Positions 62,881-64,000 of a DNA stretch of 64,000 nucleotides are shown in pieces; position 1 is the first letter of the stretch, and every line of letters starts with the position of its first letter. The notes beneath the pieces are model-generated. The model saw only the letters and a program-made list of their open reading frames with translations. It did no database searches and was not told the DNA's origin. The position numbers were made by a program, and so were the translations under genes. The DNA is from Phaeobacter gallaeciensis (GTDB lineage Bacteria; Pseudomonadota; Alphaproteobacteria; Rhodobacterales; Rhodobacteraceae), in assembly GCF_001678945.1 (NCBI RefSeq), contig NZ_CP015124.1, forward strand, positions 558,001-622,000, written 5' to 3'.

Positions 62881-64000
62881 TCAGCCCTTGGCGTAGCCGA
62901 TGCTTTGCAGGGCGTCCTTTATCTCATCCAGGATGGCCGGATCGTCGATGGTTGCGGGCATCTTGTAGGGAGTGCCGTCTGCGATATTGACCATGGTGCC
63001 ACGCAGGATCTTGCCAGACCGCGTCTTGGGCAGGCGGTCCACCACCACAGCAAGTTTGAATGCCGCAACCGGGCCGATCTTTTCGCGTACCAACTTCACG
63101 ACCTCAGAGACGATCTCTTCGCCCGGGCGGTTGGTGCCCGCGTTCAGGCAAAGAAAGCCAACCGGCATCTGCCCCTTCAACTGATCACTAACGCCGATCA
63201 CCGCGCATTCGGCAACATCGGGGTGCGAGGCCAGAACCTCCTCCATGCCGCCGGTGGACAGGCGATGGCCGGCAACGTTGATCACATCGTCAGTGCGCGC
63301 CATGATATAAAGGTAACCATCCTCATCCTTCATGCCTGCATCGCCGGTTTCATAGTAGCCTGGGAAGGTGGTGAGATAGCTTTTCTTGAAACGTTCCTCG
63401 GCATTCCAGAGGTTTGGCAGGGTGCCCGGCGGCAAGGGCAGCTTCACCGCGATGGCGCCAAGTTCACCTGCAGGCATCGGATTGCCGCCCTCATCCAGGA
63501 TATCCACCTCATAGCCCGGCATCGGCACGGCGGGCGAGCCAAGCTTGGTCGGCAGTTCCTCGATCCCCAGCGGGTTCGCAGCGATGGACCAGCCGGTTTC
63601 AGTCTGCCACCAGTGGTCGACCACCGGCACCTTCAGCTGGTCCTGCGCCCAGGTGATGGTGTCGGGGTCAGCACGTTCGCCCGCGAGATACACCTGTTTC
63701 AAGCAGGACAGATCGTATTTACCAACGAATTCGCCCTTGGGGTCTTCGCGCTTCACGGCGCGGAACGCCGTAGGAGCGGTAAAGAAGCTCTTGACGTTAT
63801 GCTCGGAAATCACCCGCCAGAAAGTACCCGCATCGGGGGTGCCCACAGGTTTACCTTCGAACACGATTGTGGTGTTGCCATGGATCAGTGGCCCATAGCA
63901 GATGTAGCTGTGCCCGACGACCCAGCCCACATCAGAGGCCGCCCAGAACACGTCGCCCGGATCTACGTTATAGATGTTCTTCATAGACCAGTTCAGCGCC
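62881..64000 (-). CDS. prpE: Propionyl-CoA synthetase, partial (5' end outside window)
   Basis: AMP-forming acyl-CoA synthetase that activates propionate for the methylcitrate or methylmalonyl pathway. The visible 373 residues are the C-terminal two thirds: NIYNVDPGDVFWAASDVGWVVGHSYICYGPLIHGNTTIVFEGKPVGTPDAGTFWRV, DHWWQTETGWSI, YYETGDAGMKDEDGYLYIMARTDDVINVAGHRLSTGGMEEVLA and the catalytic Lys in LPKTRSGKILRGTM. The sequence follows PrpE rather than acetyl-CoA synthetase. The frame stays open to the last base, so the N-terminus lies to the right. Confidence 0.93.
   Translation of the reverse strand, partial: ALNWSMKNIYNVDPGDVFWAASDVGWVVGHSYICYGPLIHGNTTIVFEGKPVGTPDAGTFWRVISEHNVKSFFTAPTAFRAVKREDPKGEFVGKYDLSCLKQVYLAGERADPDTITWAQDQLKVPVVDHWWQTETGWSIAANPLGIEELPTKLGSPAVPMPGYEVDILDEGGNPMPAGELGAIAVKLPLPPGTLPNLWNAEERFKKSYLTTFPGYYETGDAGMKDEDGYLYIMARTDDVINVAGHRLSTGGMEEVLASHPDVAECAVIGVSDQLKGQMPVGFLCLNAGTNRPGEEIVSEVVKLVREKIGPVAAFKLAVVVDRLPKTRSGKILRGTMVNIADGTPYKMPATIDDPAILDEIKDALQSIGYAKG

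Noticed and set aside
1-64000. CRISPR arrays, prophage modules or a gene transfer agent cluster
   Set aside because: No regularly spaced repeats, cas genes, or phage head, tail or integrase genes were seen; the beta-helix protein alone does not make a phage locus.

Overview
The window looks like a chromosome segment of a marine alphaproteobacterium of the Roseobacter group (Rhodobacterales). The signs are a class I lysyl-tRNA synthetase, glycine-dependent 5-aminolevulinate synthase, an NDUFS4-type complex I accessory protein, an alphaproteobacterial-type acetolactate synthase, TRAP uptake genes and high-GC coding throughout. The genus cannot be fixed from this sequence alone.

Layout. 0-4.2 kb: a TRAP transporter (small permease cut by the left edge, TakP-like binding protein) divergent from a Cache-type histidine kinase and its NarL/LuxR-type regulator, with a NarL-like 7-2-7 palindrome between them. 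4.3-7.0 kb: the ilvIH-type acetolactate synthase operon, preceded by a Leu/Val/Ile-rich leader peptide and a terminator hairpin, a transcription attenuator. 7-30 kb: mostly conserved housekeeping genes: an XRE regulator, an amidase, release factor 2, PBP1A, a cell-wall amidase, an aminotransferase, an M48 protease, a DsbA-like protein, ispG, a RodZ-like protein, hemA with an FNR-like box, an M20 peptidase, a probable fluoroacetate/haloacetate dehalogenase, three tandem tRNA-Asp genes, an aldo/keto reductase, an MFS exporter with a His-rich tail and a glutaredoxin-like protein.

30.3-44.9 kb is accessory. An 11-kb gene block sits between transposase remnants (30.3-30.5 and 42.0-43.5 kb), a tRNA-Arg(UCU) and a frameshifted TniQ-like remnant. 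On the minus strand it encodes, in order, an AmiC-like sensor without a signal peptide, a flotillin, an amide/urea-type binding protein, LivH, LivM, LivG, a LivF ATPase fused in frame to an amidase, and an acyl-CoA synthetase. A MarR regulator is divergent. The inferred logic is import of an amide, hydrolysis at the transporter itself, and CoA activation of the released acid. Ligand sensing would be by the AmiC-like protein and/or MarR, and the flotillin may organise the complex in the membrane. A 13-bp inverted repeat with a third half-site lies in front of the flotillin gene. This is the most novel-looking system in the window.

44.8-64 kb: an alpha/beta hydrolase, a MYG1-family protein, the NDUFS4-like protein, a PepSY membrane protein, uvrB with LexA-like sites, UspA, an ABM-domain protein divergent from a beta-barrel-like protein with a twin palindromic operator, a PNPOx-like protein, a frameshifted parallel beta-helix protein, a DUF4864 protein, a SpoU/TrmH methyltransferase bounded by 24-bp direct repeats that are copies of the lysK terminator, lysK, a TerB-like protein, an RTX protein, a cytoplasmic PAS-chemoreceptor, and prpE cut by the right edge.
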